From Demequina activiva (GTDB taxonomy: Bacteria > Actinomycetota > Actinomycetes > Actinomycetales > Demequinaceae), in the NCBI RefSeq assembly GCF_016862815.1, contig NZ_BONR01000001.1, positions 1 to 64,000 on the forward strand: DNA of 64,000 nucleotides, written 5' to 3'. Positions 35,118 through 44,183 of this stretch are shown one piece after another. A program made the position numbers and the translations under genes. The first letter of the stretch is position 1. Each line of letters starts with the position of its first letter. The notes under the pieces are model-generated. The model saw only the letters and a program-made list of their open reading frames with translations, was not told the origin of the DNA and searched no databases.

Positions 35118-35771
35118 ATGGGCGCACGCATCGTCGACCTCTCCCAGACCGTCGCTGACGGCACCGTGACCACACCGGGCCAACCGGCAGCGCGCATCGG
35201 CTGGTGGCGCGATCACGCGGACACCGCCGCGCTGTACGAGGAGGGCACCTCCTTCGCGTTCTCCCACCTCGACATCATCGGCGGCACCGGCACCTACATG
35301 GATGCCCCGCTGCACCGCTTCCCCGATGGCACCGATGCGCGGGACATCGACCTCGCGAGGGTTGCCGGGGTTCCCGGGGTGGTGGTCGATGCCGCCGGCG
35401 CCGTGGGGGCCGATGCGTTCACGGGCATCGATCTGGAGGGTCGCGCGGTGCTGGTGCGCACCGGCTGGTCGGTCCGGTTCGGGAGCCGCGACTACGCCAC
35501 AGGCCACCCGCACCTGACTGGCGAGGCGGGCGACCTGCTCGCCGCATCCGGGTGCGCGCTCGTCGGGATCGACACCCCCAACATCGACGGCACCGCGACC
35601 GGAGCGCGACCCGTGCACACGGCGCTGCTCGCGGCCGGCATCCCCATCGTGGAGCACCTCGCGAACCTCGCCGCGCTGCCCCGCCACGGCTTCGTCTTCA
35701 CGGCGCTGCCGCTGCCGTTCGTGGGCCTCGCCACGTCCCCCGTGCGCGCGATCGCGACGCTCGACGCGTGA
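35118..35771 (+). CDS. Cyclase / kynurenine-formamidase-like family protein
   Basis: 217 residues. It has the swivelling cyclase fold motifs DLSQTVADG near the start and GTGTYMDAPLHRFPDG at residues ~57-72. In classic KynB-type enzymes the metal motif is HxGTHxDxP; here the central His is Tyr, while Asp and the following His remain. A related subgroup with GTGTYLDAP is known to me, so this may be a real subfamily with an altered metal site. The GIDTPNIDG segment is also typical. It stands between the two folC genes on the opposite strand. Substrate unknown. Confidence 0.8.
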   Translation: MGARIVDLSQTVADGTVTTPGQPAARIGWWRDHADTAALYEEGTSFAFSHLDIIGGTGTYMDAPLHRFPDGTDARDIDLARVAGVPGVVVDAAGAVGADAFTGIDLEGRAVLVRTGWSVRFGSRDYATGHPHLTGEAGDLLAASGCALVGIDTPNIDGTATGARPVHTALLAAGIPIVEHLANLAALPRHGFVFTALPLPFVGLATSPVRAIATLDA

Positions 35772-35780
35772 GCCGAGCCC

Positions 35781-37238
35781 CTACGCGGGCACGGACTCCG
35801 CCGAGGACTCCCCCGCATCGGCCAGCCGGCCGGAGGCGTCCTGGGTGACCTCCGCCTCGTGCTCGCGCTGCACCAGCGTGCGCGCCTGCGCGACCAGCGT
35901 GATCGAGCCTGCGACCAGCACTCCCGCCTCACCGTCGCGCTCGAGCGCCATCGCCGTCGCCCGCTCCAGAGCATCGGCCACGGACGGCGACACGCTCACC
36001 CGGTGGGACCCGAACACCTCGCGCGCGGACGCCGCGAGCTCGTCGACGGGAGTCGCGCGGGGCGAGGAGGTCTCGGTGACGATCACGTGGTCCAGGACCG
36101 TCTCGAGCCCGGCCAGGATGCCCTCGGCGTCCTTGTCCGCCAGCACCGCGACGACGCCCACCACCGAGTCGAAGCCGAAGCTCTCGCCCAGCGCGCCCAC
36201 GAGCGCCGTCACGCCATGGGGGTTGTGGGCGGCATCGACCACGACCGTGGGCTGATCCGCGATGACCTCGAGCCGTCCGGGCGACGTGGAGCCGGCGAAG
36301 CCGCGCGCGACCGCCTCGTCATCCAGGCCCATGCCGCGCAGCTCGAGAGCCGCCTCGACGGCCGCGAGCGCGATCATCGCGTTCTGCGCTTGGAAGTCGC
36401 CATGCAGCGGCACCAGCACGTTGTCGCGGGTGCTCGTCAGGGTGCGCAGCGCCACCACCTGGCCTGCGGGGCTGGCCTCGCGCGCGATCACGTCGTGGTG
36501 CAGCCCCTCCCAGCGCACCACTGCGCCGCGCAGAGCAGCCACCCCGCGGATGATGTCCTCCGCCACCACCGGCTGGGTGGCGGAGACCACGACCGCTCCG
36601 GGCTTGATGATCCCCGACTTCTCCGTCGCCACACCCGTGATGCCGCCCACGAAGTAGGTGGAGTGGTCCTCGGCCATGGGGGTCAGGACGGCCACCTCGC
36701 CGCGCACCACGTTGGTCGCATCGCGCGCACCGCCGATGCCCACCTCGATGACGGCCACGTCCACGCCCGCGTCCGCGTACGCGCACAGGCCCAGGACGGT
36801 GAGCACCTCGAAGAAGCTCATGAGCGGCCCGCCGGCCGCGAGCGAGCGCGCGTCGACGGTGGAGATCGCCGGGGCGACGCGCTCCCACAGGCGCACGAGC
36901 GCGTCCTGCGGCAGCGGCTGCCCGTCGAGCTGGATGCGCTCCCGGAAGGTCGTCAGGTGAGGCGACGTGAACAGGCCCGTGCTGAGGCCGTGGGCGCGCA
37001 GCAGCGACTCGATCATGCGGCTCGTGGACGTCTTGCCGTTGGTGCCGGTGATGTGCACGGCTCGCAGCGAATGCTGGGGATCGCCCAGCAGCTCGAGCGC
37101 CGCGGCGACCCGTCGCATCTTGGCGTCGTGGTCCGCGTGGGTGGGGCGGGAGAAGATCAGCGCGTCGATCTGACGCTCGGCGTCGGCGGGGCTCAGCCCC
37201 ACCATGGAAGGGAGATTCACAGCGATATTGTGCGGCAT
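35781..37238 (-). CDS. folC: Folylpolyglutamate synthase-like protein, copy 2 (paralogue)
   Basis: 485 residues. It is clearly homologous along its whole length to copy 1: ITGTNGKTSTSRMIESLL, GLFTSPHLTTFRERIQLDGQPL, VDAAHNPHGVTALVGALGESFGFDSVVGVV and LADKDAEGILAGLETVLDHV. The substrate loop differs (DHSTYFVGGITGVATEKSGIIK against DHAQWLGDDLAGIAREKAGIIK). A C-terminal acidic tail (~25 residues) is added. Key Lys and Mg ligands look intact, so it is probably active. It may be a recent duplicate that divides the dihydrofolate synthase and folylpolyglutamate synthase roles, or it may use another substrate. Confidence 0.86.
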   Translation of the reverse strand: MPHNIAVNLPSMVGLSPADAERQIDALIFSRPTHADHDAKMRRVAAALELLGDPQHSLRAVHITGTNGKTSTSRMIESLLRAHGLSTGLFTSPHLTTFRERIQLDGQPLPQDALVRLWERVAPAISTVDARSLAAGGPLMSFFEVLTVLGLCAYADAGVDVAVIEVGIGGARDATNVVRGEVAVLTPMAEDHSTYFVGGITGVATEKSGIIKPGAVVVSATQPVVAEDIIRGVAALRGAVVRWEGLHHDVIAREASPAGQVVALRTLTSTRDNVLVPLHGDFQAQNAMIALAAVEAALELRGMGLDDEAVARGFAGSTSPGRLEVIADQPTVVVDAAHNPHGVTALVGALGESFGFDSVVGVVAVLADKDAEGILAGLETVLDHVIVTETSSPRATPVDELAASAREVFGSHRVSVSPSVADALERATAMALERDGEAGVLVAGSITLVAQARTLVQREHEAEVTQDASGRLADAGESSAESVPA

Positions 37239-37413
37239 CCGAGGGCGCTCCGCTGACCATCCGCGAAGCCGGGCCGAGAGGCCGCTCTACCACCGCATCT
37301 ACCAGGGGTGACAGAAGCAACGGCGCGACCGCGGCGAGGGTTCGTGGCGGCACCCCAGCGGGGCGAGCGCCACGGCCGTGGCACCTCTCCCGCCGCGTGT
37401 CCGGTTTGTCCGC

Positions 37414-37419
37414 TACTGT
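37414..37419 (+). promoter_or_regulatory. -10 element TACTGT, leaderless start
   Basis: TACTGT, 7 nt, then the ATG at 37427. No good -35 is seen. Confidence 0.4.
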
Positions 37420-37426
37420 CGGGCGC

Positions 37427-38590
37427 ATGATCAACGCCGATGCTGCCCGCCCCGTCCGCACCCGCCGAGCGCTCGTCGCCGCCGCCCTTGCGATCGCCTC
37501 CGCGGCACTGCTCGCCGTGCCCGCCGCCGCCGGGACCGCCGCGACCGCCGTGGACACCGGCGTCGACAGCGCCGTCAGCACCGGCGCGACCACCGCCCGC
37601 GCTCAGGCCGCCACGACCATGCGCGATCTGTCCGGCGGCGTGCTGCGAGTGTCAGGAGACACCAAGGTCGTGGGCGACGGCACGCGTGCGTCCTGCACGG
37701 CGGCGACCCTCGCGTACGCGATGCGGTCCGGCGGGTCCATCTCGTTCGACTGCGGCTCGACCCCCATGACCATCGCGCTCGACCGGACCCTGTTCACGTG
37801 CAACACGCACAACTGCAAGCACGCGTGGCAGGGAGGCATCCCGGTCGAGGAGATGACGCTCGACGGCGGCGGGCTCATCACGCTCAGCGGCGGCGGCGAG
37901 CGCGGCATCTACTACGCGAACTCGTGCGAGCCCTCGTTCGGCTGGCTGTCGTCGAGCTGCCAGAACGACCACACCCTCGAGGTCACCTTCCGCAGCATCG
38001 GCTTCACGCGGGGCAACGCCACCAAGGGAATGCCGGGCAAGGCGAGCGTGGGCGGCGGCGGTGGAGGCGGCGCGATCGCGATGCGCGGCAACGAGCTCAC
38101 CATCGAGAACTCGTGGTTCTACAACAACAAGTGCATGACCTACCACTCGGACGCCGGCGGCGGCGCGGTGCGCGTCACCGGCATGGAGGTGCCGGTGACC
38201 ATCACGGGCAGCACCTTCAAGAAGAACTGGTGCGCGAACGGCGGCGCGATCTCCAGCCTGCACGCGTCGCTGGACATCACCGACTCGAAGATCTACCACA
38301 ACACCGCCACCGGCCGTGGCGCCTCGAGCGGCCGCGGCGGCAACGGTGGCGGCGTGTACTTCGACGGCACGTCCGACAACGTCGCCATCACCCGCACCTC
38401 GGTCTGGGACAACAAGGCGTTCGAGGGTGGCTCCGGCATCTTCTACGTGTCGAACAACCGCACGGGGTCGCTGACCATCACTGACTCCAAGGTGTTCGCG
38501 AACACCCGAGAGACGTTCTGGACCAACCCCTACCGCGACATCTTCTTCAAGGGCCGTTCGCTGAACGTCAGCGGCGGGATCGTCCGGTAG
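37427..38590 (+). CDS. Secreted right-handed beta-helix protein
   Basis: 387 residues with a clear signal peptide (VRTRRALVAAALAIASAALLAVPAAAG). The body has repeated strand-turn units of the pectate-lyase-like helix: MTLDGGGLITLSG, TIENSWFYNNKCMTYHSDAGGGAV, VTITGSTFKKNWCANGGAIS, LDITDSKIYHNTATG, VAITRTSVWDNKAFEGGSGIFYV and LTITDSKVF. A Gly-rich insert of seven Gly in a row lies near residue 210. Several paired cysteines may form disulfides. It resembles chlamydial-type polymorphic or parallel beta-helix repeat proteins; enzyme residues are not evident. Role unknown, probably surface or polysaccharide binding. Confidence 0.78.
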   Translation: MINADAARPVRTRRALVAAALAIASAALLAVPAAAGTAATAVDTGVDSAVSTGATTARAQAATTMRDLSGGVLRVSGDTKVVGDGTRASCTAATLAYAMRSGGSISFDCGSTPMTIALDRTLFTCNTHNCKHAWQGGIPVEEMTLDGGGLITLSGGGERGIYYANSCEPSFGWLSSSCQNDHTLEVTFRSIGFTRGNATKGMPGKASVGGGGGGGAIAMRGNELTIENSWFYNNKCMTYHSDAGGGAVRVTGMEVPVTITGSTFKKNWCANGGAISSLHASLDITDSKIYHNTATGRGASSGRGGNGGGVYFDGTSDNVAITRTSVWDNKAFEGGSGIFYVSNNRTGSLTITDSKVFANTRETFWTNPYRDIFFKGRSLNVSGGIVR

Positions 38591-38600
38591 CCTCCGCCGT

Positions 38601-41600
38601 CTACGGCGAGACCTTCGCGACCGCGACGTCGAGCTCGGAGCCCGCGATGATCTCCACCTGCGCATCGCCCGTGGCCGGGTCCTGCGCGAGAGTCTCGCGA
38701 GCGATGAGCTCGCGCCACGCCTCGGTGGCGCCCACGCGGTCCATCGGCACGCGCAGGGTGAGCCGGATGCGGTCGGACACGTTGAGCCCTTCCGCCTTGC
38801 GGGTGTCCTGCACCGTGCGGATCACGTCGCGGGCGTAGCCCTCGGCCTCGAGCTCCTCGGTGATCGCGGTGTCGAGCAGCACGAAGCCGCCCGCCGGGAG
38901 CACCGCCGCGGCCTCCTGCGCGTCCGCGGCGCCGCCGCCGATCACGGTGGCGAGCTCGAACTCGCCCTCGATGAGCGCGATGCCGCCCGACACGACGTCG
39001 CCGCCGGACAGCAACGACCAGTCGCCGGTCTTGGCGCCCGTGATCGCGGCCTGCACGTCCTTGCCGATGCGAGGCCCGGCAGCGCGGGCGTTCACGGACA
39101 GCCGCTGCTTGACCGGATGCGCCGCAGTGAAGTCGTCGATGGTCTCGACCTGGACGGCCTTGACGTTGAGCTCTGCGGCGATGAGTGCCGCGTAGGGCTC
39201 GAGCTGCCCCGGCGAGGCCACCGCGACCGTCAGCGTGGACAGCGGCTGACGCACGCGGATCTGCTCCTTCTTGCGCAGCGCGTGCGCGGTGGAGACCACC
39301 TCGCGCACCTGGTCCATGACGCCGCCCAGCGACTCGTCGCGCCAGGCCGCGGGCGCGACCGGATAGTCCGTGAGGTGCACCGAGCGCTCGCCGGTGAGCC
39401 CGCGCCAGATCTCCTCGGTGAGCAGCGGCAGCAGCGGCGCCGCCACCCGGGTGACGGTCTCGAGCACGGTCCACAGGGTGTCGAACGCAGCCGCGTCCTC
39501 GTCCCAGAACCGGTCGCGCTGCGTGCGCACGTACCAGTTGGTCAGCAGGTCCATGAAGGCCTGCAGCGAGTCCGAGGCGCCGGGCACGTCGTAGACCTCG
39601 AGCTGCGCTCCCATGGCGTCCATGAGCTCGGCGGTCTTGGCCAGCACGTAGCGGTCCATCGTGGGCAGGCCGGCCACGGCATCGTCCTGGATGGCCGAGG
39701 CACGGTAGCCCTGGCCGCCGTTCGCGGCACCGGCATAGAGGCTGAAGAAGTAGTAGGAGCTCCACAGCGGCAGCATCACCTCACGCACGCCCTCGCGGAT
39801 GCCCTCCTCCGTCACGACGAGGTTGCCGCCGCGCAGGATGGGGCTGCGCATGAGGAACCAGCGCATCGCGTCGGAGCCATCGCGGTGGAACACCTCGTTG
39901 ACGTCCGGGTAGTTGCGCAGGGACTTGCTCATCTTGCGGCCGTCGGAGCCCAGCACGATGCCGTGCGAGATGCAGGTGGTGAAGGCCGGGCGGTCGAACA
40001 GGGCGGTGGCGAGCACGTGCATCACATAGAACCAGCCGCGGGTCTGGCCGATGTACTCGACGATGAAGTCCGCCGGGTGGTGGGTGTCGAACCACTCGCG
40101 ATTGTCGAACGGGTAGTGGACCTGCGCGAAGGGCATCGACCCCGAGTCGAACCACACGTCGAACACATCCGGGATGCGACGCATGGTCGCCTGGCCGGTG
40201 GGGTCGTCCGGGTTGGGACGGGTGAGCTCGTCGATGTACGGACGGTGAAGGTCCGGCTGGCCCTCCTCGTTCAGGGGCAGGCGTCCGAAGTCCCGCTCGA
40301 GCTCGTCGAAGCTGCCGTAGACGTCGGTGCGCGGGTACGCCGGGTCGTCGGACACCCACACGGGGATGGGCGTGCCGAAGTAGCGGTTGCGGGAGATGGA
40401 CCAGTCGCGGGCGCCCTCGAGCCACTTGCCGAACTGGCCCTCCTTGATGTGCTCCGGGACCCAGGTGATCTGCTCGTTCAGCTCGACCATGCGGTCGCGG
40501 AACTGGGTGACGCCGATGAACCAGCTCGAGATCGCGCGGTAGATGAGGGGGTTGCGGCAGCGCCAGCAGTGCGGATACGAGTGGTCGTAGGTCTCGTGGC
40601 GCAGCACGAGGGCGCGCTCCTTGAGGCCGGCGATGATGGGCTTGTTCGCCTCGAAGACCTGCAGGCCCTCATAGTCAGGCACCTCACTGGTGAAGCGGCC
40701 CTTGGGGTCCACCGGCACCACGGTGCCGATGCCGGCCTGCGCGCACACCGCCGCATCGTCCTCACCGAATCCGGGCGCGAGGTGCACGATGCCCGTGCCG
40801 TCCTCGACGGACACGAAGTCCGCCGCGAGCACCTGGTGGGCGTTCTCCCACTGCGCGAAGTAGCCGAACGGCGCCTGATAGGTCAGCCCGGCCAGGTCCG
40901 CGCCGGCGAGAGTCGCGACCACGGTCGCGCCCTCCCCCAGCTCGCGGGCGTAGGCGCTCACGCGCGCCGCCGCCATCACGATGCGCCGGCCCGCGAAGTC
41001 GCCCTCGACCGGCGAGACCACCACGTACTCGATGTCCGGCCCCACCGCGATCGCGAGGTTGGACGGCAGGGTCCACGGCGTGGTGGTCCAGATCACGGCC
41101 GATGCGCCGGTGAGGGCCGTCTTCACGTCCTCGCCCAGCGAGGTGGCAGCCACCGCATCGGCGTCGAGCGGCAGCAGCACCGTGAGCGCAGGGTCCTGGC
41201 GCATCTGATAGACGTCGTCGTCCATGCGCAGCTCGTGGTTGGACAGCGGGGTCTCGTCGCGCCAGCAGTACGGCAGCACGCGGTATCCCTCGTAGGCCAG
41301 GCCCTTGTCGTGCAGCGACTTGAACGCCCAGATCACGGACTCCATGAAGGTGGGGTCCAGCGTCTTGTAGTCGTTCTCGAAGTCCACCCAGCGCGCCTGA
41401 CGGGTGACGTACTCCTGCCACTCGTCGGTGTAGCGCAGCACGGAGTCGCGGCATGCCTTGTTGAAGGCCGCGATGCCCATCTCCTCGATCTGGGACTTGT
41501 CCGTGATCCCGAGGATCCGCTCCGCCTCGAGCTCCGCCGGCAGGCCGTGGGTGTCCCACCCGAACCGGCGCTCGACCTTCTTGCCGCGCATGGTCTCGAA

Positions 41601-41834
41601 GCGCGGCACCACGTCCTTCGCATACCCGGTCAGCAGGTGGCCGTAGTGCGGCAGACCGTTGGCGAAGGGCGGGCCGTCGTAGAAGACGTACTCGTCCGCG
41701 TCCGCGCGGTTGTCGATCGACGCCTGGAAGGTGCCGTCCTCCTTCCAGTGCGCGAGGACGTCCTCCTCGATCGCGGGGAAGGACGGGGATGCGGGAACCT
41801 CGCCGGAGGGCCGGTGCAGGGGGTACGAGCTCAT
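38601..41834 (-). CDS. ileS: Isoleucyl-tRNA synthetase
   Basis: 1077 residues, the long eukaryal-like IleRS class. The HIGH motif is PHYGHLLTG near residue 60. The CP1 editing domain follows ([11 protein letters not shown] region), then KMSKS in [11 protein letters not shown] near residue 633. A long anticodon-binding and C-terminal part ends with [15 protein letters not shown]. This class is linked with mupirocin tolerance in other bacteria. Expression is controlled by a T-box directly upstream. Confidence 0.97.
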   Translation of the reverse strand: MSSYPLHRPSGEVPASPSFPAIEEDVLAHWKEDGTFQASIDNRADADEYVFYDGPPFANGLPHYGHLLTGYAKDVVPRFETMRGKKVERRFGWDTHGLPAELEAERILGITDKSQIEEMGIAAFNKACRDSVLRYTDEWQEYVTRQARWVDFENDYKTLDPTFMESVIWAFKSLHDKGLAYEGYRVLPYCWRDETPLSNHELRMDDDVYQMRQDPALTVLLPLDADAVAATSLGEDVKTALTGASAVIWTTTPWTLPSNLAIAVGPDIEYVVVSPVEGDFAGRRIVMAAARVSAYARELGEGATVVATLAGADLAGLTYQAPFGYFAQWENAHQVLAADFVSVEDGTGIVHLAPGFGEDDAAVCAQAGIGTVVPVDPKGRFTSEVPDYEGLQVFEANKPIIAGLKERALVLRHETYDHSYPHCWRCRNPLIYRAISSWFIGVTQFRDRMVELNEQITWVPEHIKEGQFGKWLEGARDWSISRNRYFGTPIPVWVSDDPAYPRTDVYGSFDELERDFGRLPLNEEGQPDLHRPYIDELTRPNPDDPTGQATMRRIPDVFDVWFDSGSMPFAQVHYPFDNREWFDTHHPADFIVEYIGQTRGWFYVMHVLATALFDRPAFTTCISHGIVLGSDGRKMSKSLRNYPDVNEVFHRDGSDAMRWFLMRSPILRGGNLVVTEEGIREGVREVMLPLWSSYYFFSLYAGAANGGQGYRASAIQDDAVAGLPTMDRYVLAKTAELMDAMGAQLEVYDVPGASDSLQAFMDLLTNWYVRTQRDRFWDEDAAAFDTLWTVLETVTRVAAPLLPLLTEEIWRGLTGERSVHLTDYPVAPAAWRDESLGGVMDQVREVVSTAHALRKKEQIRVRQPLSTLTVAVASPGQLEPYAALIAAELNVKAVQVETIDDFTAAHPVKQRLSVNARAAGPRIGKDVQAAITGAKTGDWSLLSGGDVVSGGIALIEGEFELATVIGGGAADAQEAAAVLPAGGFVLLDTAITEELEAEGYARDVIRTVQDTRKAEGLNVSDRIRLTLRVPMDRVGATEAWRELIARETLAQDPATGDAQVEIIAGSELDVAVAKVSP

Positions 41835-42042
41835 GATTCCTCTGGTGGTACGGGCGTCGACTCCTGCGAGGACGCCCCGGCCGTGCGGCCGATGCGCGGT
41901 ACCACCCCGCTTGCACCCTGTGGGTGCCGCTCTGTCTCGCTGTGACGGGCTGCCCGTGCGGTTCTACTGAGCAGACGCATCGGCCGATGCGCGGCTGCCG
42001 TTCTTCCGCAAGCTCGCCGGTGATGGCCGGGTCGACGCTGCT
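41835..42042 (-). promoter_or_regulatory. Translational T-box riboswitch of ileS (Ile, AUC specifier)
   Basis: The minus-strand leader of about 208 nt has all marks of an actinobacterial ileS T-box. An ultrashort stem I encloses the specifier AUC (42022-42024) between CCGG arms. A stem II holds the perfect palindrome at 41976-41991. The T-box core AAGCGGGGTGGTACCGCG is at 41895-41912. A GUACCACC (41844-41851) lies directly before the AGAGGA ribosome-binding site (41838-41843) and can pair with GGUGGUAC of the T-box. Uncharged tRNA-Ile should compete with that pairing and free the start. A GGCGTC/GACGCC hairpin lies between. This is a translational rather than terminator design. Confidence 0.93.
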
Positions 42043-42048
42043 GGGGAC

Positions 42049-42054
42049 AGTGTA
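42049..42054 (-). promoter_or_regulatory. -10 element TACACT of the ileS leader
   Basis: TACACT on the minus strand would start the T-box RNA near 42042, just before its stem I. The -35 region is poor. Confidence 0.45.
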
Positions 42055-42084
42055 CCGGCCCAGCGCTGGCCGGGAGCAGCGTCG

Positions 42085-42090
42085 TAGGGT
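42085..42090 (+). promoter_or_regulatory. -10 element TAGGGT, leaderless start
   Basis: TAGGGT, 6 nt, then the ATG at 42097. Confidence 0.5.
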
Positions 42091-42096
42091 CGGGTC

Positions 42097-43737
42097 ATGG
42101 ACGATCTCACTGCCCTGGCCGACGACTTCTACGCCTTCACGCTCGCTGCGAGCCCGCTGGACCACATGTGGGACGGCAAGCTCGACCACCTTGCCGAGTG
42201 GGACGACTTCACGCCCGCGGGCACCGCGTCCCGGGTGGCGCGCGCCCAAGAGTTCGCGCAGCGCGCCGCGGCGTTCGACACCGCAGGCGATCCCCAGTCG
42301 ACCGCCCTGCGGGACGCCGTCGAGGCCGCCGCCTCGTCGATGGCGCGCGGCGCGCAGTGGAGCACCGAGCTCGAGTTGCTCAACCCCAAGATGGGCGCGT
42401 TCGAGCTCGTGATGTCCTTCATCGACAACTACCCGCTCACGACCGCCCAGCACGGCGAGGACTACCTCGAGAAGCTGCGTGGGATGCCCGCGGCCTTCCA
42501 GCAGATCGCCCAGGTCGCGACCGCATCGGCCGAGCACGGCGTGGTGGCGCTCGCGAGCCACCTCACCGCGGGTGCGGATGCCGTCGCCACGTACCTGTCG
42601 AGCCCGGAGGGCGACGAGGACCGGCTCGCCGCGCAGGAACCACCCACGGAGCTGGGCGCCGATGCGCGGGCAGCGTGGGCGGCCGAGCGCTCCCGGATCA
42701 TCGCGGAGGTGGTCCGGCCGGGACTGGCGGTGTTCGAGGCGTCGCTGCGCTCGCTTGCGGCCAGCGGCATGCCGGACGACAAGCCTGGCCTGGTGCACCT
42801 GCCAGGCGGCGCGCAGGCGTACCAGGACAAGATCTACGCGCACCTGCTGCTCGAGCGCACCGGCGAGGAGATCCACCAGATCGGCCTCGACACGGTGGCC
42901 TCGATCGAGGACGAGTACCGCGCGATCGCCCCCGAGGTGCTGGGCACGGAGGACATCGCGCAGATCTACGCGGCCCTGCGTGACGACCAGAGCATGAAGT
43001 ACACGGACGCCCAGACGCTGATCACGGACGCGGAGCGCGCGCTTGCGAAGGCGGAGGCGGCCGCGCCCGAGTGGTTCGCCGTGATCCCTCAGAGCCCCTG
43101 CAGGGCCGTGGCGACGCCGTTCGGCGCGATGGCGTACTACTCGTCGCCGGACCTCGAGACCGGCAAGGTGGGCACCTTCTACTTCAACACCTCGCATCCC
43201 GAGGCATGGTCCACGTACGAGCTCGAGGCGATCGTGTTCCACGAGGGCATCCCTGGTCACCACCTCCACCTCGCGCTCAACGCGGAGAACACCGCGCTCC
43301 ACAAGGTCCAGCGGGAGATGCACTCGACTGCCTACGCGGAGGGCTGGGGGCTGTACACCGAGCGGCTCGCGGACGAGATGGGCCTGTACAGCTCGCCGCT
43401 GTCGCGCCTGGGCATGCTGAGCGCGGACTCGCTGCGGGCGTGTCGCCTGGTGGTCGACACCGGCATGCACGCGCTGGGCTGGTCGCGCGAGCAGGCCATC
43501 CAGTACATGCTCGACCACACGCCCATGGACCGCGGGCACATCGAGCAGGAGGTGCACCGGTACATCGGGCTTCCGGGCCAGGCGCTCGCCTACATGATCG
43601 GCCGGCTCGAGATCCTCGACATGCGCCGCGAGGCCCAGCAGCGTCCGGGCTTCGACATCCGCGACTTCCATGACCGCTTCCTGCGCCACGGATCGGTCCC
43701 GCTGTCCACGGCGCGCCAGCAGGTGCTGGCGGACTGA
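42097..43737 (+). CDS. DUF885 family metallopeptidase-like protein
   Basis: 546 residues. It belongs to the DUF885 group of predicted zinc peptidases. The core motif is VFHEGIPGHHLHLA near residues 380-393, with HEGIPGHH replacing classic HExxH. A downstream STAYAEGWGLYTERLADEMG supplies the third ligand region, and VTARQQ-like ends are also typical. No signal peptide is seen, so it should be cytoplasmic. Substrates are unknown; relatives are annotated as carboxypeptidases or dipeptidases. It is divergent from ileS. Confidence 0.88.
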   Translation: MDDLTALADDFYAFTLAASPLDHMWDGKLDHLAEWDDFTPAGTASRVARAQEFAQRAAAFDTAGDPQSTALRDAVEAAASSMARGAQWSTELELLNPKMGAFELVMSFIDNYPLTTAQHGEDYLEKLRGMPAAFQQIAQVATASAEHGVVALASHLTAGADAVATYLSSPEGDEDRLAAQEPPTELGADARAAWAAERSRIIAEVVRPGLAVFEASLRSLAASGMPDDKPGLVHLPGGAQAYQDKIYAHLLLERTGEEIHQIGLDTVASIEDEYRAIAPEVLGTEDIAQIYAALRDDQSMKYTDAQTLITDAERALAKAEAAAPEWFAVIPQSPCRAVATPFGAMAYYSSPDLETGKVGTFYFNTSHPEAWSTYELEAIVFHEGIPGHHLHLALNAENTALHKVQREMHSTAYAEGWGLYTERLADEMGLYSSPLSRLGMLSADSLRACRLVVDTGMHALGWSREQAIQYMLDHTPMDRGHIEQEVHRYIGLPGQALAYMIGRLEILDMRREAQQRPGFDIRDFHDRFLRHGSVPLSTARQQVLAD

Positions 43738-43799
43738 GCGCCGCCGCCGCGCGCCGCGGCTCATCCGGGCCGACACTGGAACCGAGAGAGGAGATCACC

Positions 43800-44183
43800 A
43801 TGCTCGGAGACAGCAAGGCCTTCGGTGCGTTCTCGACGGACTCGGTCGAGACGGCCGCCCATTTCTACGGCGAGGTGCTCGGCATCGACGCCAGGGTGGA
43901 CCATGAGATGGGCGCCATGCTCACGCTCACCTTCCCGCACGGCGCAGAGTTCTTGGTCTACGAGAAGGAGGACCACGAGCCGGCGTCGCACACCGTCGTG
44001 ATGTTCCCCGTCGAGGACGTCGAGGAGGTCGCGGCCCGGCTCACGGAGGCGGGTGTGGCACTCGAGCGGCTCCCGTGGACAGACGACGACGGGATCGCAC
44101 GCGACCGCGAGCACGGCATGGAGACCGCGTGGTTCAAGGACCCAGCCGGGAACTGGTTGAGCATCCTGCGTGTCGATGAGTGA
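43800..44183 (+). CDS. VOC / glyoxalase-fold protein
   Basis: 127 residues. Two beta-alpha-beta-beta-beta modules typical of the VOC superfamily are visible: FGAFSTDSVETAAHFYGEVLGIDA and HTVVMFPVEDVEEVAARLTEAGV. It ends in AWFKDPAGNWLSIL, the usual metal-site Glu position being Ser here. Metal ligands are therefore incomplete and the role cannot be given. GAGAGGAG is well placed before the ATG. The 3' end overlaps the next gene. Confidence 0.82.
   Translation: MLGDSKAFGAFSTDSVETAAHFYGEVLGIDARVDHEMGAMLTLTFPHGAEFLVYEKEDHEPASHTVVMFPVEDVEEVAARLTEAGVALERLPWTDDDGIARDREHGMETAWFKDPAGNWLSILRVDE

Noticed and set aside
37239-37426. Small RNA or second gene between folC copy 2 and the beta-helix gene
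   Set aside because: No open frame with a start signal or stable conserved-looking structure was seen.
43800-44183. Fosfomycin or bleomycin resistance protein
   Set aside because: The VOC fold is present but metal ligands are incomplete and there is no resistance-type context.
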